From assembly GCF_029625335.1 (NCBI RefSeq), contig NZ_CP121111.1:124001-188000 (forward strand): a stretch of 64,000 bases of DNA, read 5' to 3'. Positions 43,149 through 52,232 of the stretch are shown here, one piece after another. The position numbers and the translations under genes were made by a program. This stretch comes from Flavobacterium nitratireducens (GTDB lineage: Bacteria; Bacteroidota; Bacteroidia; Flavobacteriales; Flavobacteriaceae). The notes under the pieces are model-generated. The model searched no databases. It worked only from the letters and a program-made list of their open reading frames with translations, and had not been told where the DNA came from. Position 1 is the stretch's first letter; every line of letters begins with the position of its first letter.

Positions 43149-44023
43149 AATTTGGGATATTTAATTTTTTTTCGCTCGCCGGTATAGCATTGTTGTAGCG
43201 AACTGGCTGTCTTTTGAAGGGCAACCATTAACGGACTTTTTTCCTCTTTGAAAAAAACGGTTCGGGTAAGTATTTGTAAAAGTTCAGATTTTATCGTTGT
43301 ATTTAATTCTTGCTCACTATAAGTTTGCATGATTTCAAATACTTTTTCATCGACAATTGGTCTGTAGGGTTCCATAATATCATCTGCTAAAGCAAAGGCG
43401 TTGTATTTACTTTTATGATGAATACCTAGGGTATTTAATAATCCACTTCCAGACAAGGCTCTGGCTGTAGCCGCTCTTAAAATAGCGTATCCATAGTTTA
43501 GAAAATTGTTTGGATAGTCACCAAAACGTTCTCTTTTAAATTCCTGCTCAAAAAAAACTTTCCAGTAAAAATTGGCAGCAACAGCCTCCATATTTGAGCT
43601 GTCTCCACTTAAAACTTTTGAGGCTAAAAAGTCGAAGTTGTTTTTCTTTGTGGTTATTTTTTGCAATAAAATTCCCTGATTCGAAATTTTTTCTACAATT
43701 GTTTGTTGCCAAAGTTGTTTTTTTAGTGGTACACTTGCGTTAATTTGATTTTTAAAAATTTCTTGTTGAATATGATGACTGTTGAGGTTTAAAAACATTC
43801 CATTTGGTAAATGATTTTTTCCGCAAATTATAACAGAAGTATTATTTTCAATAAGTGAATTCATTGTAGGAATACTAATGTAAATTTCGGCATGATCCAA
43901 TACCAGGAACCCAATATCTTCAATAGGAATAGTTTTCTCTTTGAATTCAGATTTTAATACAAGTTGGTTGTTTTTTGTGGTGAGGGAAAGTTTGTTTTCA
44001 ATTAATATGGTTTTTTTTAGCAT
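43139..44023 (-). CDS. cas1: CRISPR-associated endonuclease Cas1, type II
   Basis: Cas1 is the integrase that inserts new spacers. The 294-residue protein has an N-terminal beta domain (IPIEDIGFLVLDHAEIYISI) and the helical catalytic domain with metal ligands Glu in NMEAVAANFYWKVFF (near 149), His in LGIHHKSKYNAFALADD (near 205) and Asp/Glu in DDIMEPYRPIVD (near 220). The sequence type is that of II-C loci of Bacteroidetes. It appears intact. Upstream there is no cas9: only 231 bases with a terminator separate it from aroE. Confidence 0.95.
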   Translation of the reverse strand: MLKKTILIENKLSLTTKNNQLVLKSEFKEKTIPIEDIGFLVLDHAEIYISIPTMNSLIENNTSVIICGKNHLPNGMFLNLNSHHIQQEIFKNQINASVPLKKQLWQQTIVEKISNQGILLQKITTKKNNFDFLASKVLSGDSSNMEAVAANFYWKVFFEQEFKRERFGDYPNNFLNYGYAILRAATARALSGSGLLNTLGIHHKSKYNAFALADDIMEPYRPIVDEKVFEIMQTYSEQELNTTIKSELLQILTRTVFFKEEKSPLMVALQKTASSLQQCYTGERKKIKYPKLWN

Positions 44024-44130
44024 AATAAATAGAATATCGTTAAAAGTAGATTTTAGAGGTATTTAAAGGTAAGATATTTTTTATTATATTAAAAATTAGA
44101 GGGTTATGTTTTTTTGATGTGTTTAAAAGC

Positions 44131-44172
44131 AAAAAATCCCATTTTGAAATCATTTTCAAAATGAGATTTTTT
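44131..44172. terminator. Terminator between aroE and cas1
   Basis: AAAAAATCcCATTTTGAAA, loop TCA, TTTTCAAAATGaGATTTTTT: a long hairpin with T tracts in both directions. It sits about 80 bases beyond the aroE stop, in the gap where cas9 might be expected. Confidence 0.75.
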
Positions 44173-44254
44173 AATGCTTTGATGAAATTGTTTATTTCCT
44201 TTTTAAGCTATTTTTTATGCTCTAATACATCTGAAATGTGCAGACATTGATTTT

Positions 44255-45004
44255 TTATTTGTTCCAGATTTTCCAAGCTTTTTCTGCTTGAAAAATAAGC
44301 ATATCAAGACCGTTTTTTATTTGAGCGCCTTTTGCTTTAGCGTTTTTTAAAAATTGTGTTTCGGCTGGATTATAAATCAAATCGTATGCGATGTGTTTTT
44401 CTGTAAAAAAATCATAAGGAATCTCTGGACAGGCTTCGATAATTGGGCTGGTGCCAATAGGTGTGGAATTAATGACAATTTGGTATTCCTCAAAAGTAGC
44501 AGCTGTTATTTGGCTATAATCAATTGCTTTTTCGGAAGCTTTTCGAGATACAAAAACATATTCGATACCTAATTCTTCCAGAGCAAAAGCCACTCCTTTA
44601 GAAGCGCCTCCTGTTCCTAGAATCAATGCTTTTTTATGATGTTCTTGTAGTAAAGGACTTAGGGACTTTAAAAAACCATAATAATCGGTATTGTAGCCTT
44701 TTAATTTTCCTTTTTTGGTGAATTTAATCGTGTTTACAGCACCAATTTTAGCGGCTTTTTTAGATAATTTGTCTAAAAACGGAATTACCTCTTCTTTGTA
44801 AGGAATGGTAACATTTAAGCCGCTTAAATTTGCTGTGTTTTTAATGATTTCAGTAAATCCAGAGATTTCCTGAATATCAAAATTTTCATAAGTATAGCCT
44901 GCGTAATTTTCTTTTTCGAATTTGGTAGTAAAATGTCCTTTTGAAAAGGAATAACTGATATTACGCCCCAGTAGTCCGAAGCGCTTTCTTGTATTTTGGG
45001 TCAT
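44255..45004 (-). CDS. aroE: Shikimate dehydrogenase
   Basis: AroE reduces 3-dehydroshikimate with NADPH in the chorismate pathway. The 249-residue protein has the shikimate-binding YSFSKGHF near residue 18, LNVTIPYKEEVIPFLD with catalytic Lys near 68, GAVNTIKFT, the NADPH loop GTGGASKGVAFALEELGI and the late GLDMLIFQAEKAWKIWN. It begins within the stop codon of the TPR gene (TAATGA-type overlap), so the two are translationally coupled. It is somewhat short relative to E. coli AroE (272), as is usual in this phylum. Confidence 0.95.
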   Translation of the reverse strand: MTQNTRKRFGLLGRNISYSFSKGHFTTKFEKENYAGYTYENFDIQEISGFTEIIKNTANLSGLNVTIPYKEEVIPFLDKLSKKAAKIGAVNTIKFTKKGKLKGYNTDYYGFLKSLSPLLQEHHKKALILGTGGASKGVAFALEELGIEYVFVSRKASEKAIDYSQITAATFEEYQIVINSTPIGTSPIIEACPEIPYDFFTEKHIAYDLIYNPAETQFLKNAKAKGAQIKNGLDMLIFQAEKAWKIWNK

Positions 45005-46443
45005 TATTGTTTGTTGTGTTTTTCAATATAATTCTGTACCATTTTTTTCTCCCAAACAACAGGAAAAAGGTCTTCGATGATGATATAGTTGTCAAAATTC
45101 AGTCGGAGCGCATTGCTTAAGTGAATTTTAGCTTTTCTATCATCGTTTATCATAAAATAAAGACCAGCTAAACGGTATTCTATTTCACTTTCTTCCGGAT
45201 AATAATCAGAAGCTTGTAACAAGGTATGAATAGCGGTTTCAAATTCGCCTAAGAATTGTAAAATGTCTACCCAAAATAGCCAAGTATCTAATTCGGTATC
45301 ACCAAATTCGACTGCTTTTCTAAAACCAAATTCAGCCTCTTCAAAAAAGTTCATCTGTTTGTTAATATTTGCATATCTTTTCCAGTACAAGCTGTTTTGA
45401 TTGTCTATTGCTAAAGCTTTGTTGACAAAAAATAAGGCTTTTTGAAAGTTTTTTTCATGTAAATAAAAATCCGTAATTGCAATCCATCCTTTGTCTAAAA
45501 GAGGATCTTCGTGAACGGTTTCGTTATAGAATTTAAGAGCTAACACTTTATTGCCTAGTTTTTCGTAGCATTTTCCAATGCGAAGTAAGGCATAGGATGT
45601 TGGATCTTCTAATTCGATAGTTCTATTATAACTTTCAATAGCTTCCTCAAATTTCCCTAAACGTTCAAGGGCTTTGGCTTTTTCCATAAAAGCGCCTAAG
45701 AATTCATCGTCTATAAGAGTAGCATAATCAAAGGCACGAATAGCTTGCTCGTATTCTTTTAATCCATAATGTAAACGTCCTTTTTGATGCCATGCAATTT
45801 CACTATAGGGATTGATTTCAATGTATTTATCCAAATAAAGGATAGCATCTTGATTTTGGTCTAAAAACTCAAAACAGTACACTACATTATACAGTGCCGA
45901 TTGGTCTTCGATGTCTTCTTCCAGACATTTGATAAAGTTTTCTTTGGCCAATTCTAAATTGTCCATAAATAGGTATTCCATTCCAATTAAATTATACACA
46001 TCGGCATAATCATCGGTGTACTGTAAAGCAATTTTTAGAAATTCAACGGCTTTTTCATGCTGATCTCTTTTTGAGCAGATATTTGCCTTTTGAATATAAA
46101 TTTCTTCATTGTGCGGTTCAATGGCATATAGCTCGTTGAGAAGTTTCTCGGCTACATCCAATTTGTCATCATAAACTAGCATTTCAACTTGAACAAGTTT
46201 TAAGCCTGTAGACTTAGGGTGTTGGTCTAATGCTAATTTGAGCGCTTTTTTCGCTAAAGCGGCTTTACCTGTATCGAGATAGTGAAGTATGATTTCTTCA
46301 AATTCTTCAGAGTCAAAAAAGAGCACTTTGTTGGTTTTCAACATAGACTCAAATTTGGATAGAGATAAGTTATAATCTTCTTCTTCGTTGCTTAGTTGCA
46401 TACTTCCTGTTTTTAGAATTTGGCCTACCTTAAAATTAGGCAT
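45004..46443 (-). CDS. Tetratricopeptide-repeat protein
   Basis: A 479-residue cytoplasmic protein made almost wholly of TPR helices, about ten units, for example AEKLLNELYAIEPHNEEIYI, AVEFLKIALQYTDDYADVYN, AILYLDKYIEINPYSEIAWH and AIRAFDYATLIDDEFLGAFM. There is no signal peptide. TPR proteins act as scaffolds; the partner is unknown. It is followed directly by aroE, with a one-base overlap, and is 85 bases after the aminotransferase gene. Confidence 0.9.
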   Translation of the reverse strand: MPNFKVGQILKTGSMQLSNEEEDYNLSLSKFESMLKTNKVLFFDSEEFEEIILHYLDTGKAALAKKALKLALDQHPKSTGLKLVQVEMLVYDDKLDVAEKLLNELYAIEPHNEEIYIQKANICSKRDQHEKAVEFLKIALQYTDDYADVYNLIGMEYLFMDNLELAKENFIKCLEEDIEDQSALYNVVYCFEFLDQNQDAILYLDKYIEINPYSEIAWHQKGRLHYGLKEYEQAIRAFDYATLIDDEFLGAFMEKAKALERLGKFEEAIESYNRTIELEDPTSYALLRIGKCYEKLGNKVLALKFYNETVHEDPLLDKGWIAITDFYLHEKNFQKALFFVNKALAIDNQNSLYWKRYANINKQMNFFEEAEFGFRKAVEFGDTELDTWLFWVDILQFLGEFETAIHTLLQASDYYPEESEIEYRLAGLYFMINDDRKAKIHLSNALRLNFDNYIIIEDLFPVVWEKKMVQNYIEKHNKQ

Positions 46444-46528
46444 CCTTTGTGTTTTATCGAAGAAAAAAATGAATTATTGTGAACAATTTAATTAACAAAA
46501 GAAACAGTGTTTATTCGAGCGATTGCTA

Positions 46529-47719
46529 TTATTTTTGAGAAGCCATTACTTCATCCATCACTTCTAATAGTATTGCGCATCCTTCGCGAATTTCGTCATT
46601 AGAAATTGTTAAAGGAGGAGTAATTCTAATAGCACATCCTTCAAAAAGGAGCCAAAATAAAATGAGTCCTTTGTCTTGACATTTTAATATTACTTCATTT
46701 GTGATTGCGGCCTCGGCAGTCATAGCCGCCAGCATCAATCCTTTTCCTCTAACTTCCTGTATCAAAGGATGTACCAAAAGCGATCGAAAGAGTTTTTCCT
46801 TCTCTAAAGCTTCTTGCATCAAGTTTGTTTCAGTTAATTCTTTCAATGTTGCTAGACAGGCTGCCGCAATGACAGGATGTCCGCCAAAGGTGGTAATGTG
46901 CCCTAATTTAGGATTATCAGTTAATAAATCCATCATTGCCGATGAAGCGGTAAAAGCACCAACAGGCATTCCGCCTCCCATTCCTTTCCCCATGGCAATT
47001 ATGTCAGGAACAATATCGTAGTTTTGGAAACCAAATAGTTTTCCAGTTCTTCCAAACCCAGGTTGGATTTCGTCCAGAATTAATAAAGCTCCTACTTCTG
47101 TACATCGAGTGCGAACTTTTTTCAAGAAATCATTTTGTGGTTCAATAAATCCGGCGCCTCCTTGAATGGTTTCGAGTAAAACACCAGCAGTTTTAGTAGT
47201 TATTTTTTCTAAATCGGCTTCATTGTTAAACGTAATAAAGTCTACATCTGGAATTAATGGTCTAAAAGCTTGTTTTCGTTCCTCAAATCCCATAACACTC
47301 ATAGAACCCATAGTGTTTCCGTGGTAGGCATTATAACAGGAAATCCATTGGCTTCGACCAGTTACTCTTCGGGCTAATTTTAAGGCTCCTTCAATTGCTT
47401 CGGTGCCTGAATTCACTAAATAGGTTTTGTCTAATGGCGCAGGTAGGAGTGAAGCCATGAGTTTGCAATATTCTACAGCAGGGCTTTGGGAATATTCTCC
47501 ATACACCATAACGTGTGAATATTTGTCCAATTGGTCTTTGATGGCTTGATTGACTCTAGGAGGTTGATGTCCTAAAGTACAAGCTGAAACTCCAGCAACA
47601 AAATCCAGGTATTTTTTATTATTAGTGTCGTATATATATGAACCAATGGCGTGTGAAACTTCCATTCCTAATGGGTAAGGAGAAGTTTGTGCTTGGTATT
47701 TTATAAAATCCTTATTCAC
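46529..47719 (-). CDS. Class III PLP-dependent aminotransferase
   Basis: A 396-residue fold-type I aminotransferase of the ornithine/acetylornithine group. PLP-binding features are GTEAIEGALKLARRVTGR near residue 105, the Asp in LILDEIQPGFGRTGKLFGFQ near 215, and the PLP Lys in DIIAMGKGMGGGMPVGAFTA near 243. Arg ligand RITPPL is near the end. It is annotated broadly in flavobacteria as an aspartate aminotransferase family member. It is the first gene of a unit with the TPR gene and aroE. The substrate is not decided. Confidence 0.88.
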   Translation of the reverse strand: MNKDFIKYQAQTSPYPLGMEVSHAIGSYIYDTNNKKYLDFVAGVSACTLGHQPPRVNQAIKDQLDKYSHVMVYGEYSQSPAVEYCKLMASLLPAPLDKTYLVNSGTEAIEGALKLARRVTGRSQWISCYNAYHGNTMGSMSVMGFEERKQAFRPLIPDVDFITFNNEADLEKITTKTAGVLLETIQGGAGFIEPQNDFLKKVRTRCTEVGALLILDEIQPGFGRTGKLFGFQNYDIVPDIIAMGKGMGGGMPVGAFTASSAMMDLLTDNPKLGHITTFGGHPVIAAACLATLKELTETNLMQEALEKEKLFRSLLVHPLIQEVRGKGLMLAAMTAEAAITNEVILKCQDKGLILFWLLFEGCAIRITPPLTISNDEIREGCAILLEVMDEVMASQK

Positions 47720-47731
47720 TGTTGTTAGTTT

Positions 47732-47848
47732 TTTACCGCAAAGTTTGCAAAGTTTTTTCGCAAAGTTCAGGAAGTTTTTTTACTTTTTGTTACAATTTAG
47801 ATTTAGTATAGTATTCTGTTTTCTGCCTTCTGAAACTGAAAACTGCCT
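47732..47848. repeat. GCAAAG half-element and CTGAA phased repeat
   Basis: ttaccgcaaagtttgcaaag and ttttttcgcaaagttcagga (47732-47775) match one half of the palindromic GCAAAG element. Shortly after (47808-47848) tattctgttttctgccttct and gaaactgaaaactgcctact belong to the CTGAA-type array. The two families stand side by side between the aminotransferase and the OstA-like gene. Confidence 0.5.
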
Positions 47849-49477
47849 ACTTCTTTTTCTTCTTTTTATCGTAATTCAATGTTTCTTTCCTGATTTTCAT
47901 TGGAACGTTTTTCTTAGCAGCGTCTTTTTTAGTATCAGCAATCATTTTGTCGTTGTATTGATTCTCTTCTTCAGGAAAGATATCGTCTTTAGATTTTATT
48001 CGTTCGTCAGCCCGCCATTTGAAGCCTTTAAATTTCCTTTCGTATTCGCTAAGTTCTTCTTCAGGATAGATATCTCCATCTACTTGTTGAAAAAACGTGA
48101 TGGTTTCAATAGCATTTTTATCGAAAAGAATACTGATTTTACTGCTTACATTTTTATTGATTCCAATGAGTTCCTTGTCATCATTTCGCATGTAATAAAT
48201 GACCTCGGCGTTTTTAACAATGTCTACATCGTGGAGTTTACCTTCTTCGAATTTGCCATAGAGGTTCATTCCCTTTATTTGATTGTATCCCGTTCCTAAT
48301 GTGTCTTTGGAAATGATAAAGGTGTTGTTAAGTACTTTTAAGGAATCGAGTTTTTCTGTTTTTTTATTCCCTATGAGGTGCATAATATCGCCAGTAATTT
48401 GACTTTCTCCATTCCATAATATGGGGTTGCCTATGAGTTTTGTTAGAGCGATTTTGGTGCTAGAATGTATAGAATCACATTTTCCGCTCATATCTGTTTT
48501 AAAGAAACGAACATTATTAAACGCACGAATTATTCGGTCGCCTTCTTTGCCCGTTACCATTATTTTTTTACCATGTATATAAACCGAATCATTTTGAACG
48601 AAGTTTATAGCTAATGCTCTTTTAGTAACAAACATGGAGTCTTTTTCTGGAATATTTCGGCATAATGACCTTTGACGATACCACGATTAATCGAATCGGT
48701 AATTTTTACATTTCGCGTAGCTGAAGCAAATTCTTTGTTACGATCATAATACAAACTATCACCTTGAATCAATCGATCATTGTATTTGATATATGATTTT
48801 CGCAGAAAATGGGCTAGATTTTTCTTCGTATCATAAAAGCCCTTTTCAGTATAAATATAATTGTTTTTGCTGGTTATGGTTGAAGGTCCAAAAAGATAGG
48901 AATGCCCTGAATTGCTATAATAATCAAGATGATCTGATTTAATAACATATTTAGGATTCGTAATGGTTACCGCAGTCAAAAACTGAAATTTCTTTTGAGC
49001 TACATAATATTTTCCAGAATTACTTTCTAAAGTATTTTCATTGTTTGTAATTACCCCTTTAGTATTGTAAAATGCTTCTTGGGTATTACGATCAAAATTA
49101 ATTGTATCTGTTTTTAAAGTAGAGTCGGGTGTGCTTAAAACAGCATCTCCAGTAGCGAATGCTTTTTTTACATTTCCGTTGTACTCGGCATATTTACTGT
49201 TTAAATAAAGAGTGTCTCCTTGAACTAATTGTACATTACCAAAAGCTTTAATGTAGTTTTCTTTTTGAAAATAGTAGGCTTTGTTACAACTTAAAACGGC
49301 ACCATCGTGATTTACGACCACATTTCCAGTTAATAAAAAAGCGTCTGGCATTTCTGCCTGATTAACATCGGCAAAATCAGAATGTTCAATGATGATTTTT
49401 TTAGGAGTTTGCGCTTTTACTTGTATTGAAGTAACAAAAAACAAACTAAAACAGATGAAAAATAGCGATTTACTCAA
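47847..49477 (-). pseudogene. OstA/LptA-like outer-membrane transport protein, single-base frameshift
   Basis: OstA-like proteins act in lipopolysaccharide transport to the outer membrane. The frame from 49477 has a signal peptide (MSKSLFFICFSLFFVTSIQV) and repeated beta-taco strands such as FLLTGNVVVNHDGAVLSCNK and YIKAFGNVQLVQGDTLYLNS. It breaks at a run of five T at 48642-48646 (plus strand). One more base joins QKK with DSMFVTKRALAINFVQNDSV and runs on to the Lys-rich end at 47847, 543 residues in total. Both parts are well preserved. As LPS transport is usually essential, a sequencing error is the likelier explanation. Confidence 0.83.
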
Positions 49478-49590
49478 GGGTGTATATTTTTGTCAAATTT
49501 ATAAAAAAGGACGCAAACCCAATAAATATTACTGTTTATTTATGATTTTGATAAGAGAGTTTTATTTGTAGTAATGTTGTTGATTACAAC

Positions 49591-49634
49591 AAAAAATGCC
49601 GACGTTTATTTTAAAATAAGGCGTCGGCATTTTA
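49591..49634 (-). terminator. Terminator after the superoxide dismutase gene
   Basis: AAAATGCCGACGCC...CGTCGGCATTTTTTG on the minus strand: 12-bp GC-containing stem with T tracts on both sides, 17 bases after the sod stop. Confidence 0.85.
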
Positions 49635-49650
49635 TTGGTTTGAAATTATA

Positions 49651-50426
49651 TCAATACTGTTTGATAAATGAGTTTTTGTAATTTTCATTGACATTATTCC
49701 AGTCAATAATAGCAAAAAAAGCATCAATATAGGTTTTTCGACGGTATTGGTAACCCAAATAATAAGCGTGTTCCCAAAGGTCTAATGCTAAAATAGGTGT
49801 TCCTGGCACAGCGGCATTTCTCATTAAGGGATTGTCTTGATTTTGTGTACTGGTGATTTTTAGTTTTCCAGCTTTGTCTACAATTAACCAAACCCAAGCT
49901 GAACCAAATTGTAAACTTGCTTCTTGTATGAAAGCATTTTTGAAGTCGTTAAAAGATCCAAAATCTCTATCAATTACGGATGCTATAGTGTCTTTTGGTG
50001 TTCCTCCGCCTTTAGGGCCAATAGATTTCCAGTATAAGGAGTGGTTATAAAATCCTCCAGCATTATTTCTTAATTCAGTATCATTTATATCAAGTTTGGC
50101 TAAAATGTTTTCGATAGACATATTTTCGTATTCCGTACCAGCAATGGCTTTGTTTAGATTATTGGTATACGATAAATAGTGTTTCGAATAATGAACTTCT
50201 AATGTTAAAGGGGATAGAGAAGGCGCTAAATCATCATAGTTATAGGGCAGTTTGTCCAATAAAAAAGAGCCAGGGTCTGCTTTTACATCATCTGGAAAAC
50301 CAATAGAGATTTTTTCTTCAGCTGTAGGAAGTGGAACTTCGACAACTTCAGTTAGTTTTTTCTTATTGCATGAAACTAAAAAACTTAAAAAAATAGGCTT
50401 GCTGTGGTAAAGAAAAGCTTTTTCAT
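49651..50426 (-). pseudogene. Fe/Mn superoxide dismutase lipoprotein, single-base frameshift in the signal peptide
   Basis: The expected start is the ATG at 50426: MKKLFFTTASLF, then the frame breaks at a run of seven A at 50387-50393 (plus strand). One more base continues LSFLVSCNKKKLTEVVEVP, a lipoprotein signal. The enzyme part is complete: metal ligands His in LEVHYSKHYLSY, His in GGFYNHSLYW, and Asp/His in LDLWEHAYYLGY. The repaired length is 258 residues. An open frame from 50484 reads through the 3' end of the ACBP gene and has no signal, so it is rejected. The mature domain is fully preserved. Confidence 0.85.
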
Positions 50427-50440
50427 GAATTGTATTATTT

Positions 50441-50701
50441 TCAAAGCGAATTAATGATTTCAATATAGTTTTCTTTGGCTTCATCTACCGAAAGATGACT
50501 GATTTGCATCCAAGCATTTGTTTTAAAGGCATCTCTTAGATGAAAATTAGAAGTTTGTCTAATTCCTAATGTACCTATTGTTGCTTGTTTGTAAAAGGCA
50601 TAAAGTCTTAGCTGCACATCTTGAGGTAAAGATGCTTGAGTCATTTTTGAAGCTTTTTCAACCGCTTCGTTAAACCGAGTATCTAAATCTTTTTGAGTCA
50701 T
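50441..50701 (-). CDS. Acyl-CoA-binding protein
   Basis: An 86-residue four-helix ACBP-domain protein. The ligand-binding motif is LRLYAFYKQATIGTLG (Tyr and Lys contact the CoA), and the end AWMQISHLSVDEAKENYIEI is conserved in the family. The start ATG overlaps the psd stop codon, so it is coupled to phospholipid synthesis genes. Bacterial ACBP is uncommon outside a few groups, including flavobacteria. It probably carries acyl-CoA in the cytoplasm. Confidence 0.9.
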   Translation of the reverse strand: MTQKDLDTRFNEAVEKASKMTQASLPQDVQLRLYAFYKQATIGTLGIRQTSNFHLRDAFKTNAWMQISHLSVDEAKENYIEIINSL

Positions 50702-51351
50702 TATTTTTTTGCAATAACAGTTTTTCCTCCAATTGCTTTTTGGTTTAAAACTACATCTACTGGAGTTCCTAAAGGTAAGAATAAATCTACTCTGGAACCA
50801 AATTTAATAAAACCTGCATCAGTACCTTGTACTACCTGCATTCCTTCTTCCGCATAATTAACAATTCGGCGTGCTAGTGCACCAGCAATTTGACGGTATA
50901 AAACAGCTCCGAATGTGTTGTTTTCAACGACAACAGTTGTTCTCTCGTTTTCTTCACTTGCTTTTGGATGCCAAGCCACTAGGAATTTACCAGGATGATA
51001 TTTACTAAATTTAATAATTCCACTCATGGCATATCGAGTTACGTGAACATTAATTGGCGACATGAAAATAGACACCTGTAAACGTTTGTCTTTGAAATAT
51101 TCACCTTCGTATACTTCTTCGATAACAACCACTTTACCGTCAACAGGAGCAAGAATTTGATTTTCGTTTATAATCAAAGGTCTTTTAGGGTTTCTAAAGA
51201 ATTGTAATACGATAACTAAAACTAAGAAAGCAAAGAGTTGAACGAGCATTCTTAGCCATTCGATATCAATAAATTTATCAGCAAGTAATAATACTGCCAC
51301 GGTAAAAACCGAACTTAAAAAAATAGATGGAATTCCTTCTTTATGAAACAT
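50701..51351 (-). CDS. psd: Phosphatidylserine decarboxylase proenzyme, short type
   Basis: Psd makes phosphatidylethanolamine from phosphatidylserine, using a pyruvoyl group made by self-cleavage. The 216-residue protein is of the short family, with two N-terminal membrane helices (SIFLSSVFTVAVLLLADKFI and MLVQLFAFLVLVIVLQFF). The cleavage site is the Gly-Ser in GFIKFGSRVDLFLP near residue 185. VNVHVTRYAMSG-like SPINVHVTRYAMSG precedes it. It overlaps cdsA by 11 bases. The ACBP gene follows. Confidence 0.93.
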   Translation of the reverse strand: MFHKEGIPSIFLSSVFTVAVLLLADKFIDIEWLRMLVQLFAFLVLVIVLQFFRNPKRPLIINENQILAPVDGKVVVIEEVYEGEYFKDKRLQVSIFMSPINVHVTRYAMSGIIKFSKYHPGKFLVAWHPKASEENERTTVVVENNTFGAVLYRQIAGALARRIVNYAEEGMQVVQGTDAGFIKFGSRVDLFLPLGTPVDVVLNQKAIGGKTVIAKK

Positions 51352-52231
51352 AATTTAAAATTTGGTAAAATAAAAATATTATTGGTGCTACAAATATAAC
51401 ACTATCTAGTCTATCTAGTACACCTCCATGACCAGGCATAATGTTTCCACTGTCTTTTACTCCAGCAATTCTTTTGAATTTGGATTCTATTAAATCTCCA
51501 ATGGTTCCAAAAATACCAACAATAGTTGCAATTGATGTCCATATTAAAATGGATTGCTGACTGAATTCGGGTTTTGGACTAATGTAATATTTGGAGATTA
51601 AATAACCAGCAAAAATGGCAAAAATGATACCTCCTAAAAATCCTTCAATTGTTTTTTTAGGCGAAATTCGTTCGAGTAATTTATGTTTCCCAATTGATTT
51701 CCCAACGATGTAGGCAAAAGTATCATTGGTCCAAATTAGAAGGAATAAACCAATGATGATTTTTGGGTTGTAATCTTTGATACCAAATGAAATTTTAGTT
51801 ATAAATACAAATGGTAGTGTTATGTAACCAAATAAATAAAGGTATTTAGAAGAAGTACTAATTTTTTGAACACTGTCGTAAAAAAGAAAAAGAATACATT
51901 TTACTGAAACTACGAGTGTGGTTGCTAATAAAATGATGTTAAGTAGTTCAATGTTTATCGTGATTTCAATGTTTGTCCCTAGATAATCATTGATAGTTGT
52001 AGTAGTTAGTGTATTGTAATGACTAATAAGGGTAATAGTTGTATATACTAAGAATGCAGCAATTAACGGAAGCACTTTATTTACTTGCGTTAGATTGCAA
52101 AATTCAGAGATAGCAATCAGTAAAAAAATACCGAAAAGGATAAAAAAACTTTCGGTTGAGAATAATATAGAAGCTAATAATAATACAATGTAAATAGCGC
52201 CTGATATTGATCTTTTTAGAGTTTCATTCAT
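51341..52231 (-). CDS. cdsA: Phosphatidate cytidylyltransferase
   Basis: CdsA makes CDP-diacylglycerol from phosphatidic acid and CTP at the inner membrane. The 296-residue protein has about eight hydrophobic segments. The family signature is clear near the C-terminus: SKFKRIAGVKDSGNIMPGHG followed by GVLDRLDSVIFVAPIIF. The preceding SPKKTIEGFLGGI is also conserved. It lies 1 base after the LUD gene and overlaps psd, so it belongs to a phospholipid operon. Confidence 0.94.
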   Translation of the reverse strand: MNETLKRSISGAIYIVLLLASILFSTESFFILFGIFLLIAISEFCNLTQVNKVLPLIAAFLVYTTITLISHYNTLTTTTINDYLGTNIEITINIELLNIILLATTLVVSVKCILFLFYDSVQKISTSSKYLYLFGYITLPFVFITKISFGIKDYNPKIIIGLFLLIWTNDTFAYIVGKSIGKHKLLERISPKKTIEGFLGGIIFAIFAGYLISKYYISPKPEFSQQSILIWTSIATIVGIFGTIGDLIESKFKRIAGVKDSGNIMPGHGGVLDRLDSVIFVAPIIFLFYQILNYVS

Positions 52232-52232
52232 T

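Noticed and set aside
44024..44254. A hidden cas9 fragment between cas1 and aroE
   Set aside because: No frame there shows RuvC, HNH or Arg-rich bridge helix residues; the stretch is AT-rich with a terminator.
47745..48299. A 184-residue plus-strand open frame rich in Phe and Val
   Set aside because: It is antisense to the OstA-like gene, whose opposite frame has clear family features.
49651..50484. Superoxide dismutase start at 50484
   Set aside because: The added N-terminus reads through the end of the ACBP gene, and lacks the lipoprotein signal that is present in the other frame.
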